A stretch of 64,000 nucleotides of DNA from Bacteroidales bacterium (GCA_017451385.1 JAFSPS010000007.1:1-64000), one strand, 5' to 3'; shown: positions 30,683 to 38,386, counted from the first letter of the stretch. Notes: a model not told the origin generated them from the letters alone. Translations and numbers: made by a program.

Positions 30683-30714
30683 CTGGCTGGCGCGGGCGCG
30701 CACGGAGTGCACCA
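30683..30714 (+). repeat. GC-rich 32-bp downstream element, copy A
   Basis: A 32-bp sequence starting CTGGCTGGCGCG is identical at 31579-31610 and 33243-33274. The flanks form an outer stem (AACTGGC ... GCCAGTT) followed by T-run 30729-30736, so the whole may act as a terminator. It is missing after copy 3. Confidence 0.65.
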
Positions 30715-30811
30715 GTCCTCGTCTGCCAGTTTTTTTCTCGACGTATAAAGTGCGGAAGAAGAAATTGTAACTATTTGACATTCTTTTTTTGCTGACTAAC
30801 TATAAATAATG

Positions 30812-31543
30812 ATGAAAACAACAAGATTTTTTGTTGCGGCATTGAAGTTTATTGAATCCTTCTTTATTGTAGGAGGTGGCAAGAAGTCGAAAGAATCGGA
30901 GGGTACTCCTTCGGATTCTATTCCTAATAATACAGAAAACCCTCCTTCAGACTCTATCTCCAATGACGATTGGGTGGACCTCGGGTTGCCGAGCGGTCTG
31001 TTGTGGGCTTCGCGCAATGTGGGGGCTACGAAGCCCGAGGACTATGGCGACTACTTCGCTTGGGGCGAGACGCAGCCGGAGGGTATGTACATAGGGCTAG
31101 ATTACAAATACCATCGTTCAGATGACAACGGAAGCGGATTTACCAAGTACTGTTCAGATTCATACTATGGCTACAATGGTTATCATGACAACCTTGTCTC
31201 CTTGCAGTCGTCCGACGATGCTGCTGCGGCAAACGTATCAGGCGCAAGGATGCCCACGCGAGCCGAATGGAAAGAGTTGAGAGATAATTGCACATGGAAG
31301 TGGATAAAGCTGAATGGCGTGAACGGGATGTGCGTTACTGGACCGAGTGGCAAGTCCCTTTTCTTGCCTGCGGCGGGCAGCCGCTTGGACGGTGAGACGA
31401 ACGGCGTTGGCGGCGACTACTGGTCTTCGTCGCTCTACGAGGTCACCCCGGACGACGCGTGGGGCCTGTACTTCTACTCGGACAGCCACGGCATGGACAG
31501 CTACTACCGCGGACTCGGGTTCTCTGTGCGTCCTGTTCGTTAG
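30812..31543 (+). CDS. FISUMP-domain protein lacking a lipobox (array copy 2)
   Basis: This 243-aa paralogue of copy 1 is reached from either ATG of an ATGATG (30809 or 30812). The N-terminus keeps MKTTRFF but reads VAALKFIESFFIVGGGKKS: the Leu-Leu-Leu-Met-Ala core of copy 1 is replaced by Leu-Lys-Phe-Ile-Glu, and the lipobox Cys by Gly. The protein is therefore unlikely to be exported and lipidated. The FISUMP domain is otherwise intact (DWVDLGLPSGLLWASRNVG, DYGDYFAWGE, MPTRAEWKEL, YWSSS, GFSVRPVR). The C-terminal variable part is two codons shorter before YWSSS than in copies 1, 3 and 4. It may be a silent sequence donor or a cytoplasmic relic. Confidence 0.72.
   Translation: MKTTRFFVAALKFIESFFIVGGGKKSKESEGTPSDSIPNNTENPPSDSISNDDWVDLGLPSGLLWASRNVGATKPEDYGDYFAWGETQPEGMYIGLDYKYHRSDDNGSGFTKYCSDSYYGYNGYHDNLVSLQSSDDAAAANVSGARMPTRAEWKELRDNCTWKWIKLNGVNGMCVTGPSGKSLFLPAAGSRLDGETNGVGGDYWSSSLYEVTPDDAWGLYFYSDSHGMDSYYRGLGFSVRPVR
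31379..31516 (+). repeat. Putative DGR variable region, copy 2
   Basis: Same position as in copy 1, two codons shorter before the YWSSS motif. Variable codons are again NNC (TAC, GTC, ACC, GAC, GGC, AGC, CAC, CTC), apart from one GGA. The conserved block at 31517-31555 follows. Confidence 0.6.
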
Positions 31544-31578
31544 AACATTACCCTTGCCCCAAACGGGCAGGGAAAAAG

Positions 31579-31610
31579 CTGGCTGGCGCGGGCGCGCACG
31601 GAGTGCACCA
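31579..31610 (+). repeat. GC-rich 32-bp downstream element, copy B
   Basis: Identical to 30683-30714. The flanking AAAAAGCTGGC...GCCAGTTTTTT bases make a terminator-like hairpin. Confidence 0.65.
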
Positions 31611-31705
31611 GTCCTCGTCTGCCAGTTTTTTCTCGACGTATAAAGTGCGGAAGAAGAAAATGTAACTATTTGACATTCTTTTTTGCTGACTAACTATAAA
31701 TAACG

Positions 31706-32443
31706 ATGAAAACGACAAGATTATTTATTGCGGCATTGAAGTTTATTGAATCCCTCTTTATTGTAGGAGGTGGCAAGAAGTCGAAAGAATCGGAAGGTAC
31801 TCCTTCGGATTCTATTCCTAATAATATAGAAAACCCTCCTTCGGCCCCTATCTCCAATGACGATTGGGTGGACCTCGGGTTGCCGAGCGGTCTGTTGTGG
31901 GCTTCGCGCAATGTGGGGGCTACGAAGCCCGAGGACTATGGCGACTACTTCGCTTGGGGCGAGACGCAGCCGAAGAGTACGTACACATGGGAAAATTATA
32001 AATACTATCGTCCTGATGACAACAGAGGCGAATATACCAAGTACTGCCCAAAATCAAGTTTTGGCTACAACGGTTATGTCGATAACCTTGTTACCTTGCA
32101 GTCGTCCGACGATGCTGCTGCGGCAAACGTATCAGGCGCAAGGATGCCCACGCGAGCCGAATGGGAGGAGTTAGAAGATAATTGCACATGGAAGTGGATA
32201 ACGCTGAACGGCGTGAACGGGATGTGCGTTACTGGACCGAGTGGCAAGTCCCTTTTCCTGCCTGCGGCAGGCGAACGCTGGGACGATGAGACGTACGGCG
32301 TTGGCAGCCGCGGCCTCTACTGGTCTTCGTCGCTCTTCGAGGACTACCCGAACGGCGCGTGGTACCTGGGCTTCGGCTCGGGCTTCCACTACGTGGACAA
32401 CGGCTACCGCGACTACGGGTTCTCTGTGCGTCCTGTTCGTTAG
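31706..32443 (+). CDS. FISUMP-domain protein lacking a lipobox (array copy 3)
   Basis: The 245-aa product shares the altered N-terminus of copy 2 (MKTTRLFIAALKFIESLFIVGGGKKS): charged Lys and Glu break the hydrophobic core, and Gly stands where copy 1 has the lipobox Cys. The FISUMP domain is complete, with DYGDYFAWGETQPK, MPTRAEWEEL, LFLPAAGERW, YWSSS and GFSVRPVR. In the C-terminal variable part it shows GLY, FEDYPNGAWYLGFGS and FHYVDNGYRDY instead of copy 1 residues. One ATG codon is changed to GTG, an A-to-G change. The leader before the ATG is nearly identical to those of copies 1 and 2. The GC-rich downstream element is absent, leaving only about 60 bp to copy 4. Confidence 0.72.
   Translation: MKTTRLFIAALKFIESLFIVGGGKKSKESEGTPSDSIPNNIENPPSAPISNDDWVDLGLPSGLLWASRNVGATKPEDYGDYFAWGETQPKSTYTWENYKYYRPDDNRGEYTKYCPKSSFGYNGYVDNLVTLQSSDDAAAANVSGARMPTRAEWEELEDNCTWKWITLNGVNGMCVTGPSGKSLFLPAAGERWDDETYGVGSRGLYWSSSLFEDYPNGAWYLGFGSGFHYVDNGYRDYGFSVRPVR
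32273..32416 (+). repeat. Putative DGR variable region, copy 3
   Basis: Variable codons include AGC, CGC, CTC, TTC, AAC, GGC, TAC, CAC and GAC, all NNC. One column reads GTG where the others have ATG. The conserved block at 32417-32455 follows. Confidence 0.6.
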
Positions 32444-32505
32444 AACATTACCCTTGCCCCACACTGGCATCACGGGCAATAACTAATAACTAATTATAAA
32501 TAACG

Positions 32506-33207
32506 ATGAAAACAACAAGATTTTTTGTTGCAGCGTTGAAGTTTATTGAATCCTTCTTTATTGTAGGAGGTGGCAAGAAGTCGAAAGAATCGGAGGGTAA
32601 TTCTTCCGATACTATCTCCAATGACGATTGGGTGGACCTCGGGTTGCCGAGCGGCCTGCTGTGGGCTACGTGCAATGTGGGGGCTACTAAGCCAGAGGAC
32701 TATGGTGACTACTTCGCTTGGGGCGAGATGCAGCCGAAGAGTGCGTACACAGATAATTACAAATACTATCGTTCAGATGGCAACGGAAGCGGATATACCA
32801 AGTATTGCACGCTATCAAGCGCTGGCTACAAAGGTTATCATGATAACCTTGTTACCTTGCAGTCCTCCGACGATGCTGCAGCGGCAAACGTATCAGGGTC
32901 AAGGATGCCCACGCGAGCCGAATGGGAGGAGTTGACAGATAATTGCACATGGAAGTGGATAACGCTGAATGGCGTGAAAGGATGGCGTGTTACTGGGCGG
33001 AATGGCAAGTCGATTTTCCTGCCTGCGGCAGGCGGCCGCTGGGGCGGTGTGACGAACGACGTTGGCCTCAGCGGCTACTACTGGTCTTCGTCGCTCTACG
33101 AGGACTACCCGGACTACGCGTGGTACCTGGACTTCTACTCGGGCTACCGCCGCATGAGCTACTACGACTACCGCATCTTCGGGTTCTCTGTGCGTCCTGT
33201 TCGTTAG
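32506..33207 (+). CDS. FISUMP-domain protein lacking a lipobox (array copy 4)
   Basis: The 233-aa product has the same altered N-terminus as copies 2 and 3 (MKTTRFFVAALKFIESFFI, then VGGGKKS) and a linker shortened by about 13 residues. The FISUMP domain is intact: DWVDLGLPSGLLWATCNVG, DYGDYFAWGEMQPK, MPTRAEWEEL, IFLPAAGGRW, YWSSS, GFSVRPVR. The variable part carries one extra codon compared with copy 1. Some central residues differ from the other copies (KGWRVTGRNGKS in place of NGMCVTGPSGKS), so it has diverged outside the hypervariable region too. Like copies 2 and 3 it is probably not a lipoprotein. Confidence 0.72.
   Translation: MKTTRFFVAALKFIESFFIVGGGKKSKESEGNSSDTISNDDWVDLGLPSGLLWATCNVGATKPEDYGDYFAWGEMQPKSAYTDNYKYYRSDGNGSGYTKYCTLSSAGYKGYHDNLVTLQSSDDAAAANVSGSRMPTRAEWEELTDNCTWKWITLNGVKGWRVTGRNGKSIFLPAAGGRWGGVTNDVGLSGYYWSSSLYEDYPDYAWYLDFYSGYRRMSYYDYRIFGFSVRPVR
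33034..33180 (+). repeat. Putative DGR variable region, copy 4
   Basis: Variable codons are CTC, AGC, TAC, GAC, GGC, CGC, ATC and TTC, again NNC, with one codon more than copy 1. The conserved block at 33181-33219 follows. Confidence 0.6.
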
Positions 33208-33242
33208 AACATTACCCTTGCCCCAAACGGACAGAGAAAAAA

Positions 33243-33274
33243 CTGGCTGGCGCGGGCGCGCACGGAGTGCACCA
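33243..33274 (+). repeat. GC-rich 32-bp downstream element, copy C
   Basis: Identical to the elements at 30683-30714 and 31579-31610, but the right flank has diverged (CATCCAGCCCGC) and the T-run is lost. Confidence 0.6.
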
Positions 33275-33401
33275 TCCAGCCCGCATCTGCCAACTGTTAC
33301 TCAAAGCAAACAAATCAAGATGACCGAGGTGAGGAGGAAGAAAACAAAAACGACAGGGCACAAATGCGTCATTTCCACCTTCATGTTTTTGAGCGGTAGG
33401 G

Positions 33402-34670
33402 CTACAGCCCTCGTCGCATCCAGTCTATGACTTTCGGAGTTATTGTTGTCAGCAGCAGGCTGACGGTTAATGCTGCCATGCCCCACAGTATGCTGTGGAT
33501 GATGCTGACGGTGACAAATAGAGCTATCATATAGATGATGGATAGCAGCAGGCGCACTCCGAAGTTGATAGAGCTGCGGAATTGGCTGTCCTCGATGGCG
33601 TGGTGCACGGCTATGTGCGTGGGCAGCAGGGGCAGGGGATAGCAGACGAGGAGAGTCAGCAATATGGTGCGTGTGAATGTTGGTATGAGCAAAAGGACAG
33701 CGGCAAGGATTGCTCCAATGCGTAGCAGGCGAGCTGTGGTCGAAGGAGGTTCTGCAAGGCGGGAGACGGAGGTGTGGTGCTGTGTGGCGTAGTTGCGTCG
33801 TCCGTGGGCAAAGGCGAGCAGGCGTTGCAGTTCGTCGGCATCGGTGGATGATGGTGCCGCTGCGGCAGCGCGTTCAAGAGCATCAAGGCGTTGTGCAATC
33901 TTTTGGCGTGCCACGAAGCGGTTGAAAGGCGTGTCGTTAATGTCGAGGCGTTGGCGTTCCTCGCGGTTAAGGAGGAGGCAGAGGTCGGCAAACTCGTCAT
34001 AATGCTCGTGGCTGTCGATGTTGTGCATCACGGCTTTCAGCCTTGTCGTGAGCTCGTCGCGCATAGCGTTGAGTGCCACGGGTTCGTCGTTGCTGGCGAT
34101 AGTCAGGAAAGGGCGCACATCTATCGGCTCGCCAACGTTGAGCACGGCATGGCTGTAGGGACGCTCGTAGTGGTCGAGGTCGATGCCGAGAGGTACGATA
34201 AACAGGGGAGCGTCGCCCATCTGGTGCTGGGTCTGCAGTGCAATGCGGAACATGCCTTTCACCAGTGGCAGCAGTTGGTGGCGGTCGTTGTGGCGTCCCT
34301 CTGCCATCATGCTCAGCGGGAAGCCGTCGAGCAGCACCTGTCGCGAGCGGTTGAAGGTATCCTCGTTGCGTGAGAGCGCTTTCAGCCCGTCGCGCCGGCG
34401 GAAAATAGGGAAGATTTTCAGGAAGTCGAAAAGGCGTGCCAGAGTAGGGTTCTCAAAGATGTCGCCTCGGCAGATGTGATAGACAGGGCCCGGGGTGAGC
34501 AGCATAATCAGCAGCGGCTCCATCATGCCGTTCTGATGGCATGGCGCAATGATATAGCCACCCTCTTGTGGCAGCCGTTCTGCGCCGCGGATGCTGACGG
34601 ATGCGTAGTGGCATCGGGTGGCATACTCTACCAGCGGACGGAGGGTGTTGTATAGTGCGTCGTTTGCCAT
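33402..34670 (-). CDS. Membrane acyltransferase, PlsC-like
   Basis: The 422-aa protein has an N-terminal glycerolipid acyltransferase domain. It has the acceptor motif PCHQNGMMEPL (His about residue 45), a variant of the HX4D box with one extra residue and Glu for Asp; related Bacteroidetes proteins often read NHQNxxMD. Later motifs are IFRRRDG and MMAEGRHNDRHQLLPLVKG, the latter corresponding to the E-G block that binds the phosphate. The C-terminal 130 residues contain about four hydrophobic helices (LRIGAILAAVLLLIPTF, LLTLLVCYPLPLL, LLLSIIYMIALFVTVSII, ILWGMAALTVSLLL). It probably makes phosphatidic acid or another acylated lipid at the inner membrane. It is divergent from the glycosyltransferase gene. 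A TATTTTTG -7 box lies at 34694-34701 on the minus strand. Confidence 0.8.
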   Translation of the reverse strand: MANDALYNTLRPLVEYATRCHYASVSIRGAERLPQEGGYIIAPCHQNGMMEPLLIMLLTPGPVYHICRGDIFENPTLARLFDFLKIFPIFRRRDGLKALSRNEDTFNRSRQVLLDGFPLSMMAEGRHNDRHQLLPLVKGMFRIALQTQHQMGDAPLFIVPLGIDLDHYERPYSHAVLNVGEPIDVRPFLTIASNDEPVALNAMRDELTTRLKAVMHNIDSHEHYDEFADLCLLLNREERQRLDINDTPFNRFVARQKIAQRLDALERAAAAAPSSTDADELQRLLAFAHGRRNYATQHHTSVSRLAEPPSTTARLLRIGAILAAVLLLIPTFTRTILLTLLVCYPLPLLPTHIAVHHAIEDSQFRSSINFGVRLLLSIIYMIALFVTVSIIHSILWGMAALTVSLLLTTITPKVIDWMRRGL

Positions 34671-34693
34671 GACATGCTTTTTTTTTGCGAGTG

Positions 34694-34701
34694 CAAAAAT
34701 A
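34694..34701 (-). promoter_or_regulatory. -7 box for the acyltransferase gene
   Basis: TATTTTTG on the minus strand matches TAnnTTTG and lies 23 bp before the ATG. The TTTG upstream is only 12 nt away, so the -33 element is unclear. Confidence 0.4.
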
Positions 34702-34766
34702 CTACTTTTATTTCAAATTGTTGATAAAACACTTATCGTTATACTGCGTATATCAGTGTAAATTGT

Positions 34767-34774
34767 TACATTTG
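34767..34774 (+). promoter_or_regulatory. -7 box for the glycosyltransferase-sigma cluster
   Basis: TACATTTG matches TAnnTTTG, 25 bp before the ATG at 34800. No convincing -33 box is found at 19-20 nt. Confidence 0.4.
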
Positions 34775-34799
34775 CAATGCTGTAAATGCATCTTGAAAT

Positions 34800-35972
34800 A
34801 TGGATTTTGCACACCTACTAACTGATACTTATGCTGTTGTGGCGTTGTCTGTCGCTATGCTGGCACTCATATACCTCGCCATATACTACGGTCTCACGTT
34901 CCTTAAAATAGGACTAAAGTCTAAGAAGTATGCACCGGTCGATGATGAATCTGAGGATGATATGCAGTTTGCTGAGGGCTGCCCATCAACAACGGTAGTC
35001 ATGGTGGCGCATAACAATGCGCAGTCTATGCGTGAGCACATGCCGAATATTCTTGTCCAGAATGTATATGACTATGAGATTATCGTTGTAGATTACCATA
35101 GTGTTGACGATACCAATTTCGTGATACAGGTATGCTCTGCGGACTATCCTAACCTCAAGTGTATCAGCATGCAGAACGATGTCAATTTCTTTCAGGGCAA
35201 GAAATATCCGCTTTCTATGGGCATACGTTCAGCTACTGGCGAGGTAGTGCTGCTCACCGACCCCGACTGCGAGCCAATCCATTACAGCTGGGTGCAGCAC
35301 ATGGCGGAACCATTTACCAATAGCAATATACAGATGGTGCTCGGCGTGACACGCCTGCGCACCAAGCACAACCTCTTGGGGGCTTTGCAGCAGTACCATA
35401 ACATGGCCTATAGCTGCAGTTTCCTCTCGTCAGCCCTCATGGGGCATCCTTATACCGGCATGGGCACCAATATGGCTCTTCGTCGCTCCTTCTTCTTTGA
35501 GAGAGATGGATTTATCAACCACTATATAGAACCTGCTGGTGCTGATGATATATTCGTCAACCGCAATGCGACCAAGACCAACACGGCGGTATGCCTTGAC
35601 CCCAAGGCAGCCGTGACGACAGAAGGGGCTTTCTCATTCTTCACATGGCGTTACCAGCGTCGTCAGATGTATTCCACCCGATGCTACTACAGCTTGATGC
35701 AGCGTCTGCGTCTTGTCCTGCGCCCGCTCATGGTGATGGTGTTCTATCTGGCGTGTGTGGTGATGTTTTTGCTGCCGTCGGTGCCGTGGGTTATTCCCGT
35801 AGCTCTGTTGCTGCTCAAGGTGGTATGGCAAATAGTGTGTGTGGGCTATGCGCAGTCGCTCTTCGCCCTACGCAACTATCATTGGTTCGCGCCATTGCTG
35901 GAACTTTATTTTGTGTTTTCAAATACTTTTTTGAGTATTATTTCGTTACATCCTAAAAGATGCAACCCGTAG
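34800..35972 (+). CDS. Family 2 glycosyltransferase, membrane-anchored
   Basis: The 390-aa protein has an N-terminal transmembrane helix (about residues 15-37), a GT-A domain and two or three C-terminal helices (RLVLRPLMVMVFYLACVVMFLL, IPVALLLLKVVWQIV). In the GT domain, TTVVMVAHNNAQS begins the nucleotide-binding fold, VVDYHSVDDT is the first Asp region, LLTDPDCEP is the DxD-type metal site, and QRRQM is a Q-x-x-R-W-like motif. The combination fits a processive or lipid-linked sugar transferase of GT2 at the inner membrane; donor and acceptor are unknown. The last 13 bp overlap the sigma-factor gene, so the two are probably translated together. Confidence 0.85.
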   Translation: MDFAHLLTDTYAVVALSVAMLALIYLAIYYGLTFLKIGLKSKKYAPVDDESEDDMQFAEGCPSTTVVMVAHNNAQSMREHMPNILVQNVYDYEIIVVDYHSVDDTNFVIQVCSADYPNLKCISMQNDVNFFQGKKYPLSMGIRSATGEVVLLTDPDCEPIHYSWVQHMAEPFTNSNIQMVLGVTRLRTKHNLLGALQQYHNMAYSCSFLSSALMGHPYTGMGTNMALRRSFFFERDGFINHYIEPAGADDIFVNRNATKTNTAVCLDPKAAVTTEGAFSFFTWRYQRRQMYSTRCYYSLMQRLRLVLRPLMVMVFYLACVVMFLLPSVPWVIPVALLLLKVVWQIVCVGYAQSLFALRNYHWFAPLLELYFVFSNTFLSIISLHPKRCNP

Positions 35973-36619
35973 TGACTTGTAACGAAAATAGCTCTTTGCC
36001 CGAGGGTCGTATAGTCGATGAGTCTAAACTCATGACTGAGAAGGCGCGTCGCGACTACAAGTTGGTCCGTCTTGCGCTTCACGAAGGCGACGAGTCGGCC
36101 TATGCCAAGCTCCTCAAGCTCTATAAGGAGCCTTTGTTCCAGATGCTCTACAAGATGATAGGCAATGTCGATGAGGCCGACGACCTCACTATGGAGACCT
36201 TTGGCAAGGCTTTCTGCCAGTTGGACCGCTACACTCCTACCAATGCTTTCAGCACGTGGCTCTTCTCCATAGGCTCCAACTGTTGCATAGACCTTATCCG
36301 TCGTCGTCGTCTGCAGACAGTCTCTATGTCGTCCTTCACCGATAGTGACGACGAGGTCTATGAGCTGCCCATGCCGTCCAACAGTCCTACGCCCGAAGAG
36401 GAGGTGATAGCCTCGCAGCGCGCGGTGCGTATGCGTGATGTCATCAGCCAGCTGAAGCCTGCCTACCGTCGAGTGATAGAGATGCGCTATTTTGAGGAGT
36501 TGAGCTATGAGGAGATAGCCGAGCGGCTACAGTTGCCTATGGGTACCGTGAAAGTGCACCTGCTGCGTGCCCGTCAGCTGTTGGCAAGCATCATAGGCAG
36601 CCAGAGTGAGCCTATATGA
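35960..36619 (+). CDS. ECF-type RNA polymerase sigma factor
   Basis: This 219-aa protein has region 2 (DYKLVRLALHEGDESAYAKL, YKMIGNVDEADDLTMETF) and region 4 (QLKPAYRRVIEMRYFEELSYEEIAERLQLPMGTVKVHLLRARQLL) of the sigma-70 ECF group, joined by an acidic Ser-rich linker (about residues 120-150). No anti-sigma gene is adjacent. The gene begins inside the end of the glycosyltransferase gene and is followed 26 bp later by an outer-membrane barrel gene, so the three may form one operon. In P. gingivalis an ECF factor (SigP) drives T9SS genes. Whether this one has a similar role cannot be told from the sequence. Confidence 0.9.
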   Translation: MQPVVTCNENSSLPEGRIVDESKLMTEKARRDYKLVRLALHEGDESAYAKLLKLYKEPLFQMLYKMIGNVDEADDLTMETFGKAFCQLDRYTPTNAFSTWLFSIGSNCCIDLIRRRRLQTVSMSSFTDSDDEVYELPMPSNSPTPEEEVIASQRAVRMRDVISQLKPAYRRVIEMRYFEELSYEEIAERLQLPMGTVKVHLLRARQLLASIIGSQSEPI

Positions 36620-36645
36620 AAAATGAAAAATAACTATAACAAGCA

Positions 36646-37620
36646 ATGAAACACAGGCATAGGCATAAGACAATGTGTGATTCGGCATCAAACGATGATG
36701 CTGGAGGTAGTACGCCACGCTTGTGGTATGTGGCATTGCTGTTGGTGGCGATGCTTGCTACCGGTGGCGTGGCACAAGCAAAGAAGAGACCCCAAGGGTT
36801 CGGGTTGTCGGGATTGGCGGTGAGCGTTGATGCAGGGCTGCTAATACCGAGCGATAAGCAAGCTTTTTTATACGATGGGCGCGATGAGCGTCTCAACACT
36901 ATACGTCGTCTGCTCGGCAGTCAGACCTATGGCGAGCAGATATGGAACGCGTTGCAGAACAGCAGTACGCCGCTGGTTGGCGTGGGCAGCTACTCGCAGA
37001 TTACTATAGCCGAATATCCTACAATGGATTTTCGTCTCACCTACCAGATAGGTCTCGGTTTGCGGTACGACTATGATGGTGGCTGGGGCTGGTTTCTGCG
37101 GTTTGACTATAGCCGCGTGAGGGCTACGGGGCAGTTCCTTATCAATCGTACCGCCTCGCCAGCCTCTATGACTAATCAAGGGTCTTATGTGGTATGCGAC
37201 ATGGTGGGGCAGGAGAACCGCATATACATTGATTTGGGGCTTGACAAACGCTTCCTCCTCGGCAACGGATTTGAGCTTGAGATAGGTGGCGGACTGAACG
37301 TCAACAACACGAAGGTGCAGAAACAATATATGGTCATAGCGGGACAGTCGTTCAGCATCCTCAATGTGTGGGACGGCGATGTCGTGCAGGCTGGTGCCGG
37401 CAGCTACGAATATCAGAACCAAGGGCGCCTCGGCATAGGCTTCTTCGGCAGCGTCGCCTTGTGCTATGCCATAGCCAATATGGGCAGTGTGGATGTGGGC
37501 TACACCCTCTATCGCACTCAGACGCGCTATATAGACATCAGCGGAGATGAGGCTACAGCACTGCAGCATGTGGTCTTTCTGCGCATGAGCCTTAACAATT
37601 TCTCCTTCTTCGGCAGTTGA
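36646..37620 (+). CDS. Outer-membrane beta-barrel protein of unknown function
   Basis: The 324-aa protein has a polar start (MKHRHRHKTMCDS...), a hydrophobic signal core (LWYVALLLVAMLATGGVAQA, about residues 26-45), and a body of alternating beta strands rich in Gly and aromatics (LTYQIGLGLRYDYDGG, WFLRFDYSRVRATG, IYIDLGLDKRFLLG, FELEIGGGLNVNNT, LGIGFFGSVALCYAIA, VDVGYTLYRTQTRYI, VVFLRMSLNNFSFFG). It looks like an outer-membrane barrel, with the last strand ending near the C-terminus. It is not an obvious paralogue of the two barrels near the giant genes. Position suggests co-expression with the sigma factor. Confidence 0.7.
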   Translation: MKHRHRHKTMCDSASNDDAGGSTPRLWYVALLLVAMLATGGVAQAKKRPQGFGLSGLAVSVDAGLLIPSDKQAFLYDGRDERLNTIRRLLGSQTYGEQIWNALQNSSTPLVGVGSYSQITIAEYPTMDFRLTYQIGLGLRYDYDGGWGWFLRFDYSRVRATGQFLINRTASPASMTNQGSYVVCDMVGQENRIYIDLGLDKRFLLGNGFELEIGGGLNVNNTKVQKQYMVIAGQSFSILNVWDGDVVQAGAGSYEYQNQGRLGIGFFGSVALCYAIANMGSVDVGYTLYRTQTRYIDISGDEATALQHVVFLRMSLNNFSFFGS

Positions 37621-37679
37621 TGGTGGCGTAGGAGGAGTAGCATACAAAAAGGAAAACAATATAGAATAAAAAATATAAG

Positions 37680-38201
37680 ATGATAACCTTTACAGAATTA
37701 AGAGATTCAGACCATGTTCATTTCGCCCGCGACCTTTTCGAGTCGGCTTTCCCCGAGGTGGAGCGTCCCGATTTTGACAAGTTGAAGCGTCGCGATAAGC
37801 GTTTCCATTTCCTTGTTGCCACTACTGCCGATGACGACCAGCCTGTTGGCATCCTCTCGTACTGGGATTTTGAAGACTACACGTACGTCGAGCATTTCGC
37901 TATCGATGAGGCGTTGCGTGGACAGGGCTTGGGTAAGGCTGTGTTTCTCAACTTTATGTCGCAGCGTACGGGGCAGGTGCTCTTAGAGGTGGAATTGCCG
38001 CACGATGAGGTGTCAGAGCATCGCATAGAGTTTTATGCCACAATGGGTTTTGACAGCAATCCGCAGGCCTACGAGCAACCCTCCTATCATAACGACAACA
38101 GCAGGGTGCCTATGCTTATCATGTCAAAGCTGCCTCTGGACGATGAGGAATTTGAGGAGATGCGACAGCAGCTGGCACGTGAAGTATATAAGGTAAAATG
38201 A
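37680..38201 (+). CDS. GNAT family N-acetyltransferase
   Basis: The 173-aa protein has the GNAT core: beta strands with VGILSYWDFEDYTYVEHFAID (about residues 60-80), then the acetyl-CoA loop as ALRGQGLGKAVF (R-x-x-G-x-G, about 82-93), and a last core strand HRIEFYATMGF. It should transfer an acetyl group from acetyl-CoA to an amine; the substrate is not predictable. The C-terminal 40 residues are acidic. A gap of 59 bp separates it from the preceding barrel gene. Confidence 0.82.
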   Translation: MITFTELRDSDHVHFARDLFESAFPEVERPDFDKLKRRDKRFHFLVATTADDDQPVGILSYWDFEDYTYVEHFAIDEALRGQGLGKAVFLNFMSQRTGQVLLEVELPHDEVSEHRIEFYATMGFDSNPQAYEQPSYHNDNSRVPMLIMSKLPLDDEEFEEMRQQLAREVYKVK

Positions 38202-38319
38202 CCATGTTCGCTTCTCGTCAGCATGCTCATGTACCTTTTAGTATGGGGAAAAAAACGTTTTTGTAATGGTTTGAAACGTGGTTAGATATGAATTAAAATT
38301 GGGGAAAAAGAAAAAAATA

Positions 38320-38351
38320 TTTGGTGGGGAACAAAAAACTTCGTACTTTTG
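38320..38351 (+). promoter_or_regulatory. Promoter of tRNA-Arg
   Basis: TTTG at 38320-38323, 20 nt, TACTTTTG at 38344-38351, about 35 bp before the tRNA. Confidence 0.7.
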
Positions 38352-38386
38352 CAACCGCTTTCGGGAAGAGAAAAGCAAGTTAGATT

